DNA of 64,000 nucleotides from JAWPMV01 sp039819665 (lineage in GTDB: Bacteria; Bacteroidota; Bacteroidia; J057), in the NCBI GenBank assembly GCA_039819665.1, contig JBCBRM010000032.1:1-64000 (forward strand). Reading direction: 5' to 3'. This document shows, piece after piece, positions 17,592 through 26,897 of the stretch. Each line of letters opens with the position of its first letter. Within the stretch, counting starts at the first letter, position 1. Made by a program: the position numbers and the translations under genes. The notes under the pieces were generated by a model. The model did no database searches. It had not been told where the DNA came from and worked only from the letters and a program-made list of their open reading frames with translations.

Positions 17592-18788
17592 ATGGCGAGA
17601 ATTGTAATTGGTCTATCCGGAGGAGTTGATTCCAGTGTTGCAGCCTATTTGCTACAAAAGGAAGGGCATGAGGTTATCGGCCTGTTTATGAAAAACTGGC
17701 ATGATGATTCTGTGATTATCAGTGATGAATGTCCCTGGATTGAAGATAGCAATGATGCGCTGAGCGTTTCTCAAAAACTGGGTATTCCTTTTCAAACGAT
17801 AGATTTGAGTGAGCCTTATCGCGAACGTATAGTAGATTATATGTTTGCTGAATATGAAGCAGGTCGGACGCCTAATCCCGACGTACTTTGTAATCGTGAA
17901 ATCAAGTTTGATATCTTTCTGGAAAGAGCCCTTCAGCTTAACGCAGATTTCGTAGCGACGGGACACTATTGCAGAAAAAAGGAGATAGAAAAAGATGGGG
18001 AGACAATTTATCAATTATTGGCTGGCAAAGACGGCAATAAAGACCAATCTTATTTTCTTTGTCAACTCACTCAAAAACAATTGAGTCGTGCCTTATTTCC
18101 GATTGGGCATTTGACCAAGCCTGAAGTACGAGAGATCGCTGAATCCCTTGACCTGGTTACAGCAGGTAAAAAAGATTCACAGGGACTTTGCTTTATTGGA
18201 AAGGTTCGTCTGCCGGAATTCCTGCAACAACAATTAAAGCCAAAGCAGGGAAAAATCGTTGAGATAGATGCAGACGCTGATCTTTACAAAGAAAAAGTAT
18301 TGAGTCAGGCAGAGGAAAGTCGCCTTGCATATCTGAAAAGAATTTCTACTCCATATGTTTATGTGCCGTCCGATGGTCAGGTGGTCGGGGAGCATCAGGG
18401 AGCCCATTATTTTACCATTGGGCAGAGGAGAGGCTTAAATGTAGGAGGGAAAGCGGAACCATTATTTGTGATTGCGACAGATGTAGAGGAAAATATTATT
18501 TATACTGGCATGGGAGCGCAACATCCCGGTCTTAATCGACAAGCCCTTTTTGTACGAAACGAAGATATACATTGGCTAAGGGAAGATCTGGAGTTATCCT
18601 TGGGAGAGAATTTGGGACTGGATGTGAGGATTCGATATCGGCAACCTTTACAAAAGGCAAAACTTTATCGGGAGGGAGAAGGTTTATATATAGAATTTGA
18701 AGAATTACAAAGAGGAATAACCCCCGGTCAATTTGCTGCCTGGTACCAGGGAGAAGAATTGTTGGGTTCAGGTGTAATCACTCACTAA
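17592..18788 (+). CDS. mnmA: tRNA-specific 2-thiouridylase
   Basis: 398 aa. The N-terminal PP-loop ATP pyrophosphatase motif is GLSGGVDSSVAA (about 8-19). The catalytic cysteines are Cys100 in NPDVLCNREIKF and Cys200 in GLCFIG, with the tRNA-binding and beta-barrel domains behind. It thiolates U34 of Lys, Glu and Gln tRNAs in the cytoplasm. There is a longer-than-minimal insert between the cysteine region and the barrel (around KEKVLSQAEESRLAYL), but all key residues are present. An exact-consensus promoter precedes it and an unrelated membrane-anchored protein follows after 27 bp. Confidence 0.95.
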   Translation: MARIVIGLSGGVDSSVAAYLLQKEGHEVIGLFMKNWHDDSVIISDECPWIEDSNDALSVSQKLGIPFQTIDLSEPYRERIVDYMFAEYEAGRTPNPDVLCNREIKFDIFLERALQLNADFVATGHYCRKKEIEKDGETIYQLLAGKDGNKDQSYFLCQLTQKQLSRALFPIGHLTKPEVREIAESLDLVTAGKKDSQGLCFIGKVRLPEFLQQQLKPKQGKIVEIDADADLYKEKVLSQAEESRLAYLKRISTPYVYVPSDGQVVGEHQGAHYFTIGQRRGLNVGGKAEPLFVIATDVEENIIYTGMGAQHPGLNRQALFVRNEDIHWLREDLELSLGENLGLDVRIRYRQPLQKAKLYREGEGLYIEFEELQRGITPGQFAAWYQGEELLGSGVITH

Positions 18789-18815
18789 ACCAAAAACTAC
18801 TACAAGAAATTTCAT

Positions 18816-19562
18816 ATGATCAAGAAGATTTTCAAATGGATCGCAATCGCAACTGCGGTCATAATTGCTATTGCAGTAATAGGTATTTGGGCTATGGATA
18901 AAAAGGTGCCTGCTGGAGAAGAGGGCCCTGCAGCCGAAGCCTTGGCTGATAAAATGATGGCGGCAGTGAATTGCGCCGCCTGGGATACGATAGGAGCAGT
19001 TAGTTGGAATTTTGCCGGAATGAATCAACACCTTTGGGATAAAGACCGTCATTTTGTTCAGGTTGAATGGGGAGACGGAATGCGTGCCCTCGTAAATATT
19101 AATGAGCGTTCAGGAAAAGCTTATAAAAACGGAGAGGAGCTCTCTGGGGAAGCTTCAAGTGAAGCCGTAAATGCTGCCTGGAAATTGTGGGTAAATGATG
19201 CCTATTGGTTAAATGCTCCCTGTAAAGTTAAAGATCCAGGTACAAGTCGGTATCTGGTGAGAGGAGAGGATGGATCTGAGAGTTTATTGGTGAAATACTC
19301 CACAGGTGGAGCTACCCCCGGAGATCAATACTTATGGGAAGTGGATGCCGATGGTATGCCAACTGCTTACAGCATGTGGGTTTCTATCGCTCCTATCGGA
19401 GGATTGAAAGTCAGTTGGGATGGATGGCAGGAGCATAGTTTTGCCAAACTATCTGGCAGGCATGAAGGCTTACTAACTCTGGTTTTGGATCAGATTAAAA
19501 CAGCTGACAGTCCGGCTGAGCTTGCCGGAGGATCAGATCCATTTGCCGCATTAGAAAAATAA
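18816..19562 (+). CDS. membrane-anchored protein, unknown function
   Basis: 248 aa. One N-terminal hydrophobic helix (about 8-26), not followed by an obvious cleavage site, anchors a periplasmic domain. That domain is rich in Trp and acidic residues (VSWNFAGMNQHLWDKDRHFVQ, then VSWDGWQEHSF) with beta-strand character. This resembles the lipid-carrier-like or YceI-like folds common in uncharacterised Bacteroidota proteins. No catalytic motif. It may be transcribed with mnmA (27-bp gap). Its convergent neighbour ppgK lies 7 bp away. Confidence 0.72.
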   Translation: MIKKIFKWIAIATAVIIAIAVIGIWAMDKKVPAGEEGPAAEALADKMMAAVNCAAWDTIGAVSWNFAGMNQHLWDKDRHFVQVEWGDGMRALVNINERSGKAYKNGEELSGEASSEAVNAAWKLWVNDAYWLNAPCKVKDPGTSRYLVRGEDGSESLLVKYSTGGATPGDQYLWEVDADGMPTAYSMWVSIAPIGGLKVSWDGWQEHSFAKLSGRHEGLLTLVLDQIKTADSPAELAGGSDPFAALEK

Positions 19563-19569
19563 ACTAGCA

Positions 19570-20307
19570 TTATTTTAAATCGCGGGCGGCGAGAGCTGCC
19601 CCGATAATACCTGCATTGTTTAATAAGGTAGCGGGCATTACCTTGACCGGAGCATCAATTTGTTCATCAAATTTGTGGAAGCGCTTACTGGCTCCTCCTC
19701 CAATTATGATTCTGTCTGGATAAAAAAGGCGATTGATGTGATGGAGGTATTTGTTAAACCGCTTACCCCAATCATCCCAACTCAAATCAAGCCGCTTCCT
19801 TGCAGCATCTGAACAATATTTCTCTGCGATATCCCCTTTGAAGTGAAGGTGCCCCAACTCAGTATTTGGAACCAAAACTCCATTATTGATGATTGCACTT
19901 CCGATCCCGGTCCCTACGGTCAGTAACATTGTTACGCCACTTTTCCCTTTTCCTGAGCCAAAGATGGCTTCAGCAAGACCTGCAGCATCAGCATCGTTGA
20001 CGACTTTGACAGGACATCCGGTCTCTTCAGCAAAAAGCATTTCAATATTTTGCCCGATCCAGCTTTTGTCAATATTGGCAGCAGTTTTGGCAACCCCACT
20101 TTGACTAGCAGCGGGGAATCCACAACCGATAGGACCTTTCCAATCAAAATGTTTCACGAGCTTTCCTACTGTTTTTGCAACTGCCTTGGGGGTGGCAGGC
20201 TGGGGAGTGTCAATGCGATGTCTTTCTGCCAGGATTTCTCCTGTTTTGAGGTCTACTATATTACCCTTAATACCAGAGCCTCCAACGTCAATACCGAGTA
20301 CTTTCAC
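19570..20307 (-). CDS. ppgK: polyphosphate glucokinase (ROK family)
   Basis: 245 aa, GTG start. ROK-fold sugar kinase: phosphate-1 loop GIDVGGSGIKG (5-15), the NDADAAGLAEA segment with the catalytic Asp, TVGTGIGSAIINNG, and ELGHLHF as in PpgK proteins. It lacks the zinc-binding Cys cluster of classical ROK repressors, as expected for PpgK. It would phosphorylate glucose with inorganic polyphosphate and/or ATP, feeding glycolysis or the pentose phosphate genes further along. An exact TAnnTTTG box precedes it. Confidence 0.88.
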   Translation of the reverse strand: MKVLGIDVGGSGIKGNIVDLKTGEILAERHRIDTPQPATPKAVAKTVGKLVKHFDWKGPIGCGFPAASQSGVAKTAANIDKSWIGQNIEMLFAEETGCPVKVVNDADAAGLAEAIFGSGKGKSGVTMLLTVGTGIGSAIINNGVLVPNTELGHLHFKGDIAEKYCSDAARKRLDLSWDDWGKRFNKYLHHINRLFYPDRIIIGGGASKRFHKFDEQIDAPVKVMPATLLNNAGIIGAALAARDLK

Positions 20308-20333
20308 CTTGGGTGTTTTTGTTAAATTAAGTT

Positions 20334-20365
20334 CAAATGTAGGCTAAAAAGAAGAATTAATCCAA
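20334..20365 (-). promoter_or_regulatory. Bacteroidota-type promoter for ppgK
   Basis: On the minus strand TTG (20365-20363) is followed after 21 bp by TACATTTG (20341-20334), an exact -7 box. The GTG start is 27 bp further on. Confidence 0.5.
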
Positions 20366-20366
20366 C

Positions 20367-20585
20367 TCAATCAAATTGACCTATTACACCAGCTTCGCGG
20401 CAGATGTTTTTGAGTTGCAGCCTGAACTTGTAGGGAATGAGGTGTTCGAAGCGTTTATTCTTGTTTTTGAGGGAACGCTGAATAAAAAATTTATACTCAC
20501 CTTCAGCATCCTGGAGATTTTTCTCCAGTTGAGCCATTTGACGCAAGAGCTCATCTATACTTCGGATGTATTTATCAGTGTTCAT
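20367..20585 (-). CDS. small coiled-coil protein, unknown function
   Basis: 72 aa with amphipathic helices throughout (SIDELLRQMAQLEKNLQDAE, then FFIQRSLKNKNKRFEHLIP). Soluble, with no recognised family. It fills the gap between the hydrolase and ppgK genes on the same strand and has a natural ATG. Composition looks coding. Its product may be a small dimeric regulator or structural protein. Confidence 0.55.
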   Translation of the reverse strand: MNTDKYIRSIDELLRQMAQLEKNLQDAEGEYKFFIQRSLKNKNKRFEHLIPYKFRLQLKNICREAGVIGQFD

Positions 20586-20636
20586 TGACTAAATATACGA
20601 CTTTCAAAGTGAAAAAATAAATTGACTTTTAAGCAA

Positions 20637-21635
20637 TTATTTCTCTCTTTCCATCCCCAATATTTCTTCCGCAAAGCTTATACATTCATCTCGAACTTCC
20701 TCCCAGGAGTTTGACCAAATAGATGAGGCTATACAGTGATCTCCGGCTTCTGGAAAGTTTCGAATACGTTTCCATTCCGGATCAGTCCCCAGAGATTCAT
20801 ACATGCTCAAGATATGAGGAACAGATACTGTTTTGTCCTGTTCTTCTTCATTTTTATAGTAATATCCCACAAAACAGGGCTGCTTTACGCCCTTGAAGAC
20901 TTTGGTTGACATAGTATGTTCAATCATACTTTTCAACTGCACAGCAGCTTCAAGGCGATAAGTATTATCCCAATAGGGGCTTTGCTTTTCTTCTTTTGGT
21001 TCGCTCCTTCTATATTTATCTCTTAAAACCATACGAGCAATCTGTAAACCCCAGGGCTTGCTTAATAACCAGGTCTTTTTGTCAAATAGTTCAATATTCG
21101 GAGAGAGCAGAATCAAGCCATGAATATTCGGGAAATGGGATGCCAGGTAGAGAGCAAGACTGGCTCCGGTCGAGGTACCCATTAGAATGACTTTCTCTCC
21201 AATACGCTTTCCTACGGCAATGGCTTCGACAGCAGAATGCAGAAATTTTTCCTGTTGAAATTCTAACAAAGGTTCATTACTGGACAATCCGTGTGCATGC
21301 AGTCTTGGTAGGTAGAGATTGCAGGAAAAATATTCAGCAAATTCTTTATGGACCGGATCGCCATCTCCCATACTTGCCGAAAATCCATGAAGATATACGA
21401 TGGCGTATGCTGTTTTCTCTGCCTGAACATCTGACCAAATGATTCTGGCCTCATTGTCTGGACGGATATTTTCTATGGCAGACTCTCGGGCGTCTATTTT
21501 TTCAGCTATCTCAAATAAATGCTTTGGTAATTCAGGCAGGTCCAACTCATAATGAGGAGTCTCTGGCTTTGGGCCTAGTAAATAAATAATCAGTAAAAAA
21601 AGGAAAGGCAAAATAACGCCCAAGAGCCAAATCAT
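20637..21635 (-). CDS. membrane-anchored alpha/beta-hydrolase (lysophospholipase/carboxylesterase-like)
   Basis: 332 aa. An N-terminal helix (about 2-19, IWLLGVILPFLFLLIIYLLG) anchors the protein in the inner membrane. The hydrolase fold shows the oxyanion motif YLHGFSASMG, a nucleophile elbow MGTSTGASLAL (Ser within GTSTG) and LLSPNIELFD after it. The likely catalytic His is in EAGDHCIAS near the end. The motif order fits monoacylglycerol lipase or carboxylesterase Est-type enzymes. Substrate unknown. Monocistronic, followed by a small coiled-coil gene. Confidence 0.85.
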   Translation of the reverse strand: MIWLLGVILPFLFLLIIYLLGPKPETPHYELDLPELPKHLFEIAEKIDARESAIENIRPDNEARIIWSDVQAEKTAYAIVYLHGFSASMGDGDPVHKEFAEYFSCNLYLPRLHAHGLSSNEPLLEFQQEKFLHSAVEAIAVGKRIGEKVILMGTSTGASLALYLASHFPNIHGLILLSPNIELFDKKTWLLSKPWGLQIARMVLRDKYRRSEPKEEKQSPYWDNTYRLEAAVQLKSMIEHTMSTKVFKGVKQPCFVGYYYKNEEEQDKTVSVPHILSMYESLGTDPEWKRIRNFPEAGDHCIASSIWSNSWEEVRDECISFAEEILGMEREK

Positions 21636-21859
21636 GAGTAGGGGTAGATATGTCCCTTCAAAGTAAAAAAATATATTAAGCTGTGAAAGCCCTTAAAGCT
21701 TTCTAAGATGGCAAAAAAATCAATAGTGGCTTTTTATGTGGATCGTAAACAAATGCGTACTTTGCAGATACACAAATATCCTGACCATAGAAAAGCATCT
21801 ATCATTTTGCCCTTTCAATTTTGGGCAAAGTATTCAGGGCTGGATAAAGGAATGACTCC

Positions 21860-22435
21860 ATGAACTACTCACTACGAACCTTATTATTGATCGGTGTAGC
21901 CGCCGAGATAGCTATCTTCGCAATTTCTTATGCAATGGGCCCCTCTATAGAGGAAGCCTTTAGGTATTCGGCCCGATTTTCTGGACGCCTTTCTGCTTTT
22001 GTGTTCCTGTATACCTTCTATCAATTTGCCCGGCACTATCCTCAGGCAGTAAAGGAAAATACGGGCTTGCGAAATTGGATCACAACTTTTGCGGTCCTAC
22101 ATGTGATACATTGGGGATTCCTGGCAAGCAATGTTTACCTCAATAATATACCGCTGGAAGCTGTAAAGATTGCTGGTGGGGCATTAGGTTATTTAATGAT
22201 TGTTGCTGCCCCCTTTTATATACATAAGCTGAATCTCAAATTTCAGCTTCCCTATTTCTATTATGTTAGTCTGGTCATGATTCTTACCTATGTGGCTCGG
22301 GCGAAAGGAGATTTCGAAGGAGCAGAGCCTTCCTGGTTCCACTTCACAATGCTGGGAATATTTACAGGTGCATGCGCCCTATTTGGATATTGGATATTTA
22401 AGAAGTCAAGAAAAGAACTAGCGGGCGGAGCCTGA
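21860..22435 (+). CDS. six-helix integral membrane protein, unknown function
   Basis: 191 aa with about six hydrophobic helices and histidines within or near helices (FARHYPQ, FAVLHVIHWGF, YIHKLNLK). The layout recalls haem-binding ferric-reductase-like membrane domains, but no diagnostic motif set is present. It is followed after ~120 bp by a second small membrane protein on the same strand with a similar His-rich layout, so they may act as a pair. Family not recognised. Confidence 0.7.
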   Translation: MNYSLRTLLLIGVAAEIAIFAISYAMGPSIEEAFRYSARFSGRLSAFVFLYTFYQFARHYPQAVKENTGLRNWITTFAVLHVIHWGFLASNVYLNNIPLEAVKIAGGALGYLMIVAAPFYIHKLNLKFQLPYFYYVSLVMILTYVARAKGDFEGAEPSWFHFTMLGIFTGACALFGYWIFKKSRKELAGGA

Positions 22436-22556
22436 GTTTTAACCTGGAGAAAGGCTAGGTACATCATAGATTTAGTGGAATGGAAGTAGAAATGAAATAA
22501 AAAAGGGAAAGCTCGTTTTTTCCCGGAAATATACCTTAACACCTAAGAATACGCCC

Positions 22557-23189
22557 ATGGAAAAGTCCTATAGGAATCTGGGGTTTATCATGATTGTTTT
22601 GATACCCCTGAGTTTTCTGGCCTTCTATCAAACCTATTTCGGCCTGTTTCCTTCATTTGGAGAAAGCACCACTGTCTATATCCATTTACATGCCTTTATA
22701 GCGAGCGTTTGGATTTTAATGCTGATTATTCAGCCCATTCTTATCAGAAATCGGAAATACGGACTGCACAGAAAAATCGGCAAAGCCTCTTACCTTGTTT
22801 TTCCTTTGCTGATCCTGTCATTTATTCCTCAGATGATTCGAATAGTTCAATCGGATATGCCTGAGGTCCTCTTTTTCCCTTTGAGCGATTGTATATCCTT
22901 ACTTTTATTTTATTCTCTGGCTATTTACCACAAAAAAAATGTTCCCTACCATATGCGATATATGATAGGAAGCGCATTGGTCTTTTTAGGACCAACGATA
23001 GGAAGAATTGGGCCGAATGTATTGGGACTTACTCCCACTTTCACCCAGCACCTTCAATATGGTGTGATTTATTCAATATTGGCAGGCCTGATACTTCTTG
23101 ACAGAAAAAAGGGAAAGAAATCCCAGGCCTACCTCCTGATTTTAGGTGTGTGGATAATCCATCAAATCGCTTTTGTCTTGATTTTTTAA
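22557..23189 (+). CDS. integral membrane protein (DUF2306-like), unknown function
   Basis: 210 aa, about six or seven hydrophobic helices. Early motifs YIHLHAFIASVWILML and LHRKIGKASYLVFPLL place conserved histidines at the membrane face and resemble DUF2306-type membrane proteins. A basic loop (YHKKNVPYHMRYMIG) follows. No soluble domain. Probably transcribed with the preceding membrane protein gene. Confidence 0.72.
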   Translation: MEKSYRNLGFIMIVLIPLSFLAFYQTYFGLFPSFGESTTVYIHLHAFIASVWILMLIIQPILIRNRKYGLHRKIGKASYLVFPLLILSFIPQMIRIVQSDMPEVLFFPLSDCISLLLFYSLAIYHKKNVPYHMRYMIGSALVFLGPTIGRIGPNVLGLTPTFTQHLQYGVIYSILAGLILLDRKKGKKSQAYLLILGVWIIHQIAFVLIF

Positions 23190-23211
23190 GATGGCTCCCC
23201 TGGAACAAAGC

Positions 23212-24093
23212 CTAATTTCGTTTGCTCATGTAGGTAGAGCTGGTTTCTTTTTTAGGGTGCATGATAAAGGCGTATTTGACAAAATTGGTAAAGTCTGAAT
23301 ACCTAACCCAAATAAAGCCTTTATTGCCCCAGCGTTTTCCCCAGCTATTCATGATCTGGAAAGCACCTCCGTATTTGTGATCATCGAATGCAACGATGCA
23401 CATGGCGTGTCCATAATAATTACGGGTGTTGCGAGATTCACGGACTTTCCAGACATCATAGCCATCGGCATGTTCAAAACTGGGAGTACAACGCATGCCT
23501 ACAATTACCGGCATGCCATCCGCCAATGATTTTTTAATGGCCATCACTTTTTGCTGAGCGGGCTCTTTGTAATAAAATAAACGCTGATAGTCAGCAATTT
23601 TGTAACGAGAGGCAGAGGCATAGGCAACTCTGCTCAGAGATTTTGGACAGATTTGTTCGACTGCCGAAAATTTGGCTGCACCCGTTTTTTGCATTACCTG
23701 AAGCGCATGTTCTATGGATGTTGGCTCATAACAAGATTGCTTGGGAGCAATGAGTTTGTAAATGAAGCCAGGAGCAAAGGCGTTTTTGTTGATTTTTTCT
23801 CGATTCGTCCAGCCCTGTTTTCGGGCTTCCATAATGCTTCGAGCCGCATAAGCACTTGCCCATCCCACACAATTATTGTAGGAGCCTTGATCTTTAGGAT
23901 CAGGTGCATAGGGCTTCAGGGATACCGAAGAAGCTAGTTTGCTTTGTGTTAAGGTTGAAAGGTAATCTTTAGCGTATGGAACTTGATAATAACTTTCGTC
24001 ATCAAACAAGAGCCCGCCTTTGAGAGGAATTTGAGCCTGGAGAAATGGGGAAATCGCAAATGCTAATGCAAGGAGTATGCTACCTCTTTTCAT
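23212..24093 (-). CDS. secreted papain-like cysteine peptidase (family C1)
   Basis: 293 aa. The signal peptide (about 1-21, ending LQAQ) is followed by a C1 peptidase domain. The catalytic Cys75 is in QGSYNNCVGWAS with the oxyanion Gln69 upstream. His229 is in YYGHAMCIVAFDD, and Asn249 is in the NSWGKRWGNKGF signature. There is little room for an inhibitory propeptide (about 40 residues). Periplasmic or secreted by the general pathway, with no T9SS domain. Probably degrades external or misfolded protein. Convergent with the preceding membrane protein gene. Confidence 0.9.
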   Translation of the reverse strand: MKRGSILLALAFAISPFLQAQIPLKGGLLFDDESYYQVPYAKDYLSTLTQSKLASSVSLKPYAPDPKDQGSYNNCVGWASAYAARSIMEARKQGWTNREKINKNAFAPGFIYKLIAPKQSCYEPTSIEHALQVMQKTGAAKFSAVEQICPKSLSRVAYASASRYKIADYQRLFYYKEPAQQKVMAIKKSLADGMPVIVGMRCTPSFEHADGYDVWKVRESRNTRNYYGHAMCIVAFDDHKYGGAFQIMNSWGKRWGNKGFIWVRYSDFTNFVKYAFIMHPKKETSSTYMSKRN

Positions 24094-24290
24094 AAGAACG
24101 TTAAGAAATATTAATCTGGTAGAATAGGCCTATAAGCTGCGATTGTGTATAATGAACTAAAATGATGTACGCTGAGGCAGGAAGAAGGTTCTTAAAAACC
24201 TCAAAGCTTATCAAATGGTCAATTTTTTTATCCAATAGATAAGGTGTATGCTTCCTGCATCTATATATTTATCAAAAACTGAAATACCCT

Positions 24291-25262
24291 ATGAAAGCTT
24301 TTGTTATTGAAGGTTACGGAGAAATAGATGTGCTCCAGATGAAAGATATTCCTGATCCTAGTCCAAGGGATGGATGGGTACTGATAGACATTAAAGCATT
24401 TGGCCTTAACCGAAGTGAATTATATACACGGCAAGGACATTCAGGAGATGCTGTAACAGTACCCCGTGTATTGGGAATAGAGTGTGTGGGTATTGTGTTG
24501 GATGGAGGAAATACCGATCTCAAGCCGGGCCAAAAAGTGGCTGCAGCCATGGGAAATATGGGAAGATTGCATGATGGCGGTTATGCAGAAAAGACCCTCA
24601 TTCCTCGCAGCAATGTTTTTCCTTTTGAGTCTGATTTGGATTGGGAAATATTGGGCGCTTTACCTGAAACCTATCTCACAGCCTGGGGAGTGATTCATGA
24701 GGCCATTGGATTACAAAAAAATACTTCTCTTCTGATTCGAGGAGGAACTTCATCTGTGGGACTTGCAGCTGCCTCTATCGCCCGTGATATGGGATGTAAA
24801 GTATTTTCTACCACCCGTAAAGAAGCCAAACGAAAAGTATTGGAAGAAGCGGGAGTGGATCATGTACTGATCGATAATGGTACAGTCGAAATGGAAATAA
24901 AAGCAATACTTCCGGAAGGCGTGGCTGGGGTAGTAGAGTTAGTAGGTATTGAACATACCATTATGGATTGTCTGAAATCTACTGCTCCGAAAGGAACGGT
25001 AGGCATGGTAGGCTTTTTAGGAAATGTCTGGGAGTATAAATTTTTCCCCTGGATGCCATCTACCGTCAAACTTACAATCTACAGCAGTGAAACCCTACAT
25101 ACAGATTATGCAAGTCCAGTTATGCAAACAATCGTAGATAAGGTAGCTTCAGGAGCTTTTTTACCTAATATCCATGAAGTCTATCCTTTTGAAAAACTGA
25201 GAGATGCGCATTATACTATGGAGAATAATCTGGCTGCAGGTAAGCTGGTTATCAGGGTTTAG
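24291..25262 (+). CDS. zinc-independent MDR-family oxidoreductase (quinone reductase-like)
   Basis: 323 aa medium-chain dehydrogenase/reductase. The GroES-like N-terminal domain (LIDIKAFGLNRSELYTRQG, VLGIECVGIV) precedes a Rossmann domain with the cofactor loop LIRGGTSSVGLAAASIA. The zinc ligands of alcohol dehydrogenases are absent, pointing to NADPH:quinone or enone reductase activity. First gene of a same-strand run with a second MDR enzyme and a DJ-1/PfpI protein, suggesting handling of reactive carbonyls or quinones. Confidence 0.85.
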   Translation: MKAFVIEGYGEIDVLQMKDIPDPSPRDGWVLIDIKAFGLNRSELYTRQGHSGDAVTVPRVLGIECVGIVLDGGNTDLKPGQKVAAAMGNMGRLHDGGYAEKTLIPRSNVFPFESDLDWEILGALPETYLTAWGVIHEAIGLQKNTSLLIRGGTSSVGLAAASIARDMGCKVFSTTRKEAKRKVLEEAGVDHVLIDNGTVEMEIKAILPEGVAGVVELVGIEHTIMDCLKSTAPKGTVGMVGFLGNVWEYKFFPWMPSTVKLTIYSSETLHTDYASPVMQTIVDKVASGAFLPNIHEVYPFEKLRDAHYTMENNLAAGKLVIRV

Positions 25263-25346
25263 GAAATTCCTGTATTCTTTTCGGGGAGTCTCTAGCTTTC
25301 TTTCTAAAAATCTGTAATTTCAGAGCAAATCAAAATCCCTGAATTT

Positions 25347-26330
25347 ATGAAAGCTGCTTCCTTTCAAGCCTTTGGACCTGCATCAGAAGTATTAACTATT
25401 GGAGAATGGGAAAAGCCCGAGCCAGGACCTGGAGAGGTGCTTGTTCGGATAAAAGCTTCTGGTGTAAATCCCTCAGACGTGAAGAAGCGAGCAGGTTCTG
25501 CGCCAGGACTGCTAGAAAATGGTCCCATAATCCCTCATAGTGATGGGGCCGGTATCATCGAGGCAGTAGGTCAAGGAGTATCTGTGGCTCGGGTAGGGGA
25601 AAGGGTATGGACCTATAATGCCCAATATGGTCGGTCACATGGTACTGCATCTGAATACGTGTGTATTCCTGGTAGCACTGCGGTTTGGATGCCAGATAAT
25701 ATTGATTTTGAAACCGGAGCTTGTCTGGGTATTCCAGCTATGACTGCTCATAGATGTGTTTTTGCAGATGGATCGGTTAAAGGAAAGACGGTCCTCGTTA
25801 CCGGTGGGGCTGGAAGAGTAGGCAATTATGCGATCCAATTGGCAAAAGCAGATGGAGCCATTGTAATTGCAACAGCTGGAAGTGAAACCAGCAGTAAAGC
25901 CTGCTTTGATGCCGGAGCCGATCAAGTAATCTCTCATCCCTTTGCAGGAACCCCTGAAGAAATCATGTTGGTAAATGAGGGTGAAAAGGTCGATCGAGTA
26001 GTTGAGGGTGAATTTGGGACGAACCTCCCTTTCATTCTGGATTCAATTAAAATGGGCGGAACTATTGCTACTTATGCCTCTATGGAGGATAAAAATCCAT
26101 CCATACCCTTCTACCAAATTATGTATAATGACATCACGGTCCGTTTTGTGATCGTTTATGCTATGCCGGATCATGCCAAGGAAGAGGCTGCGGATGATAT
26201 TACTACTCTATTGAATGCTGATAGACTTATTCACCGTGTGGCAGATACCTATCCATTAGATGAAATTGCAGCCGCACATGAAAAAATTGAATCAGGTCTG
26301 GTTCGAGGTTGTGTGGTAGTGACCTGCTAA
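25347..26330 (+). CDS. NADPH:quinone reductase (zeta-crystallin-like MDR)
   Basis: 327 aa. GroES-like domain with RIKASGVNPSDVKKRAG and PHSDGAGIIEAVGQGV, then a Rossmann fold with VTGGAGRVGNYAIQLAK. No structural or catalytic zinc ligands. This signature is typical of quinone oxidoreductase/zeta-crystallin enzymes. It differs clearly from the preceding MDR protein, so this is not a recent tandem duplication. Start 84 bp after that gene, and the DJ-1-like gene follows 15 bp later, so the last two are probably co-transcribed. Confidence 0.88.
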   Translation: MKAASFQAFGPASEVLTIGEWEKPEPGPGEVLVRIKASGVNPSDVKKRAGSAPGLLENGPIIPHSDGAGIIEAVGQGVSVARVGERVWTYNAQYGRSHGTASEYVCIPGSTAVWMPDNIDFETGACLGIPAMTAHRCVFADGSVKGKTVLVTGGAGRVGNYAIQLAKADGAIVIATAGSETSSKACFDAGADQVISHPFAGTPEEIMLVNEGEKVDRVVEGEFGTNLPFILDSIKMGGTIATYASMEDKNPSIPFYQIMYNDITVRFVIVYAMPDHAKEEAADDITTLLNADRLIHRVADTYPLDEIAAAHEKIESGLVRGCVVVTC

Positions 26331-26345
26331 GCTTTCAAATTTGCT

Positions 26346-26897
26346 ATGAAAAATCTACTAATACTCACAGGTGATGGGGGAGAAAGCTATGAAACCCTCT
26401 ACGCCAAACATCGCTTTGAAGAAGCTGGATATACAGCTACCATAGCGGCTCCCCAAAAGAAATTACTGAATCTGGTTATCCATGACTTTGAGCCAGGTTG
26501 GGATACTTATGTGGAACGCAAAGGATATTACGTGGAAAGTGATATCAGTATCGGAGATGCTAAAGCAGAAGACTATACCGCTATTCTCATCATCGGTGGT
26601 CGAGCACCTGAATTTCTACGAAATGATCCTCAGGTTGTCGCCTTGGTTCAGGCTTTCAACGAACAGGAAAAGTTCATCTTTGCCATTTGCCATGGGATAC
26701 AGGTTCTGACAACAGCTGGTTTGGTAAAGGATAAAAAAGTGACCTGCTATGAGCATGTCAAGTTTGAAGTAACCTCTTGTGGAGGCACCTTTATCGGGAA
26801 AGACGAAGCAGTCAGGGATGGGCGGGTAGTTACTGGGCAAACCTGGCAATCACATCCCGATTTCTACCGCCTCGTCTTCCAATGTCTTACTGAATAG
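26346..26897 (+). CDS. DJ-1/PfpI-family protein (class I glutamine amidotransferase-like)
   Basis: 183 aa. Flavodoxin-like fold starting LLILTGDGGESYE, with the nucleophile Cys115 in FAICHGIQVL and the partner Glu in GGRAPEFLRND. Full length for the family, whose members act as deglycases, glyoxalase III or oxidative-stress chaperones. The tight link to a quinone reductase supports a carbonyl or oxidative stress role. The 3' end overlaps the convergent alkB by 11 bp. Confidence 0.9.
   Translation: MKNLLILTGDGGESYETLYAKHRFEEAGYTATIAAPQKKLLNLVIHDFEPGWDTYVERKGYYVESDISIGDAKAEDYTAILIIGGRAPEFLRNDPQVVALVQAFNEQEKFIFAICHGIQVLTTAGLVKDKKVTCYEHVKFEVTSCGGTFIGKDEAVRDGRVVTGQTWQSHPDFYRLVFQCLTE

Noticed and set aside
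24291..26330. Recent tandem duplication of two MDR genes
   Set aside because: The proteins differ across most positions and have different motif variants; they are old, separate family members.
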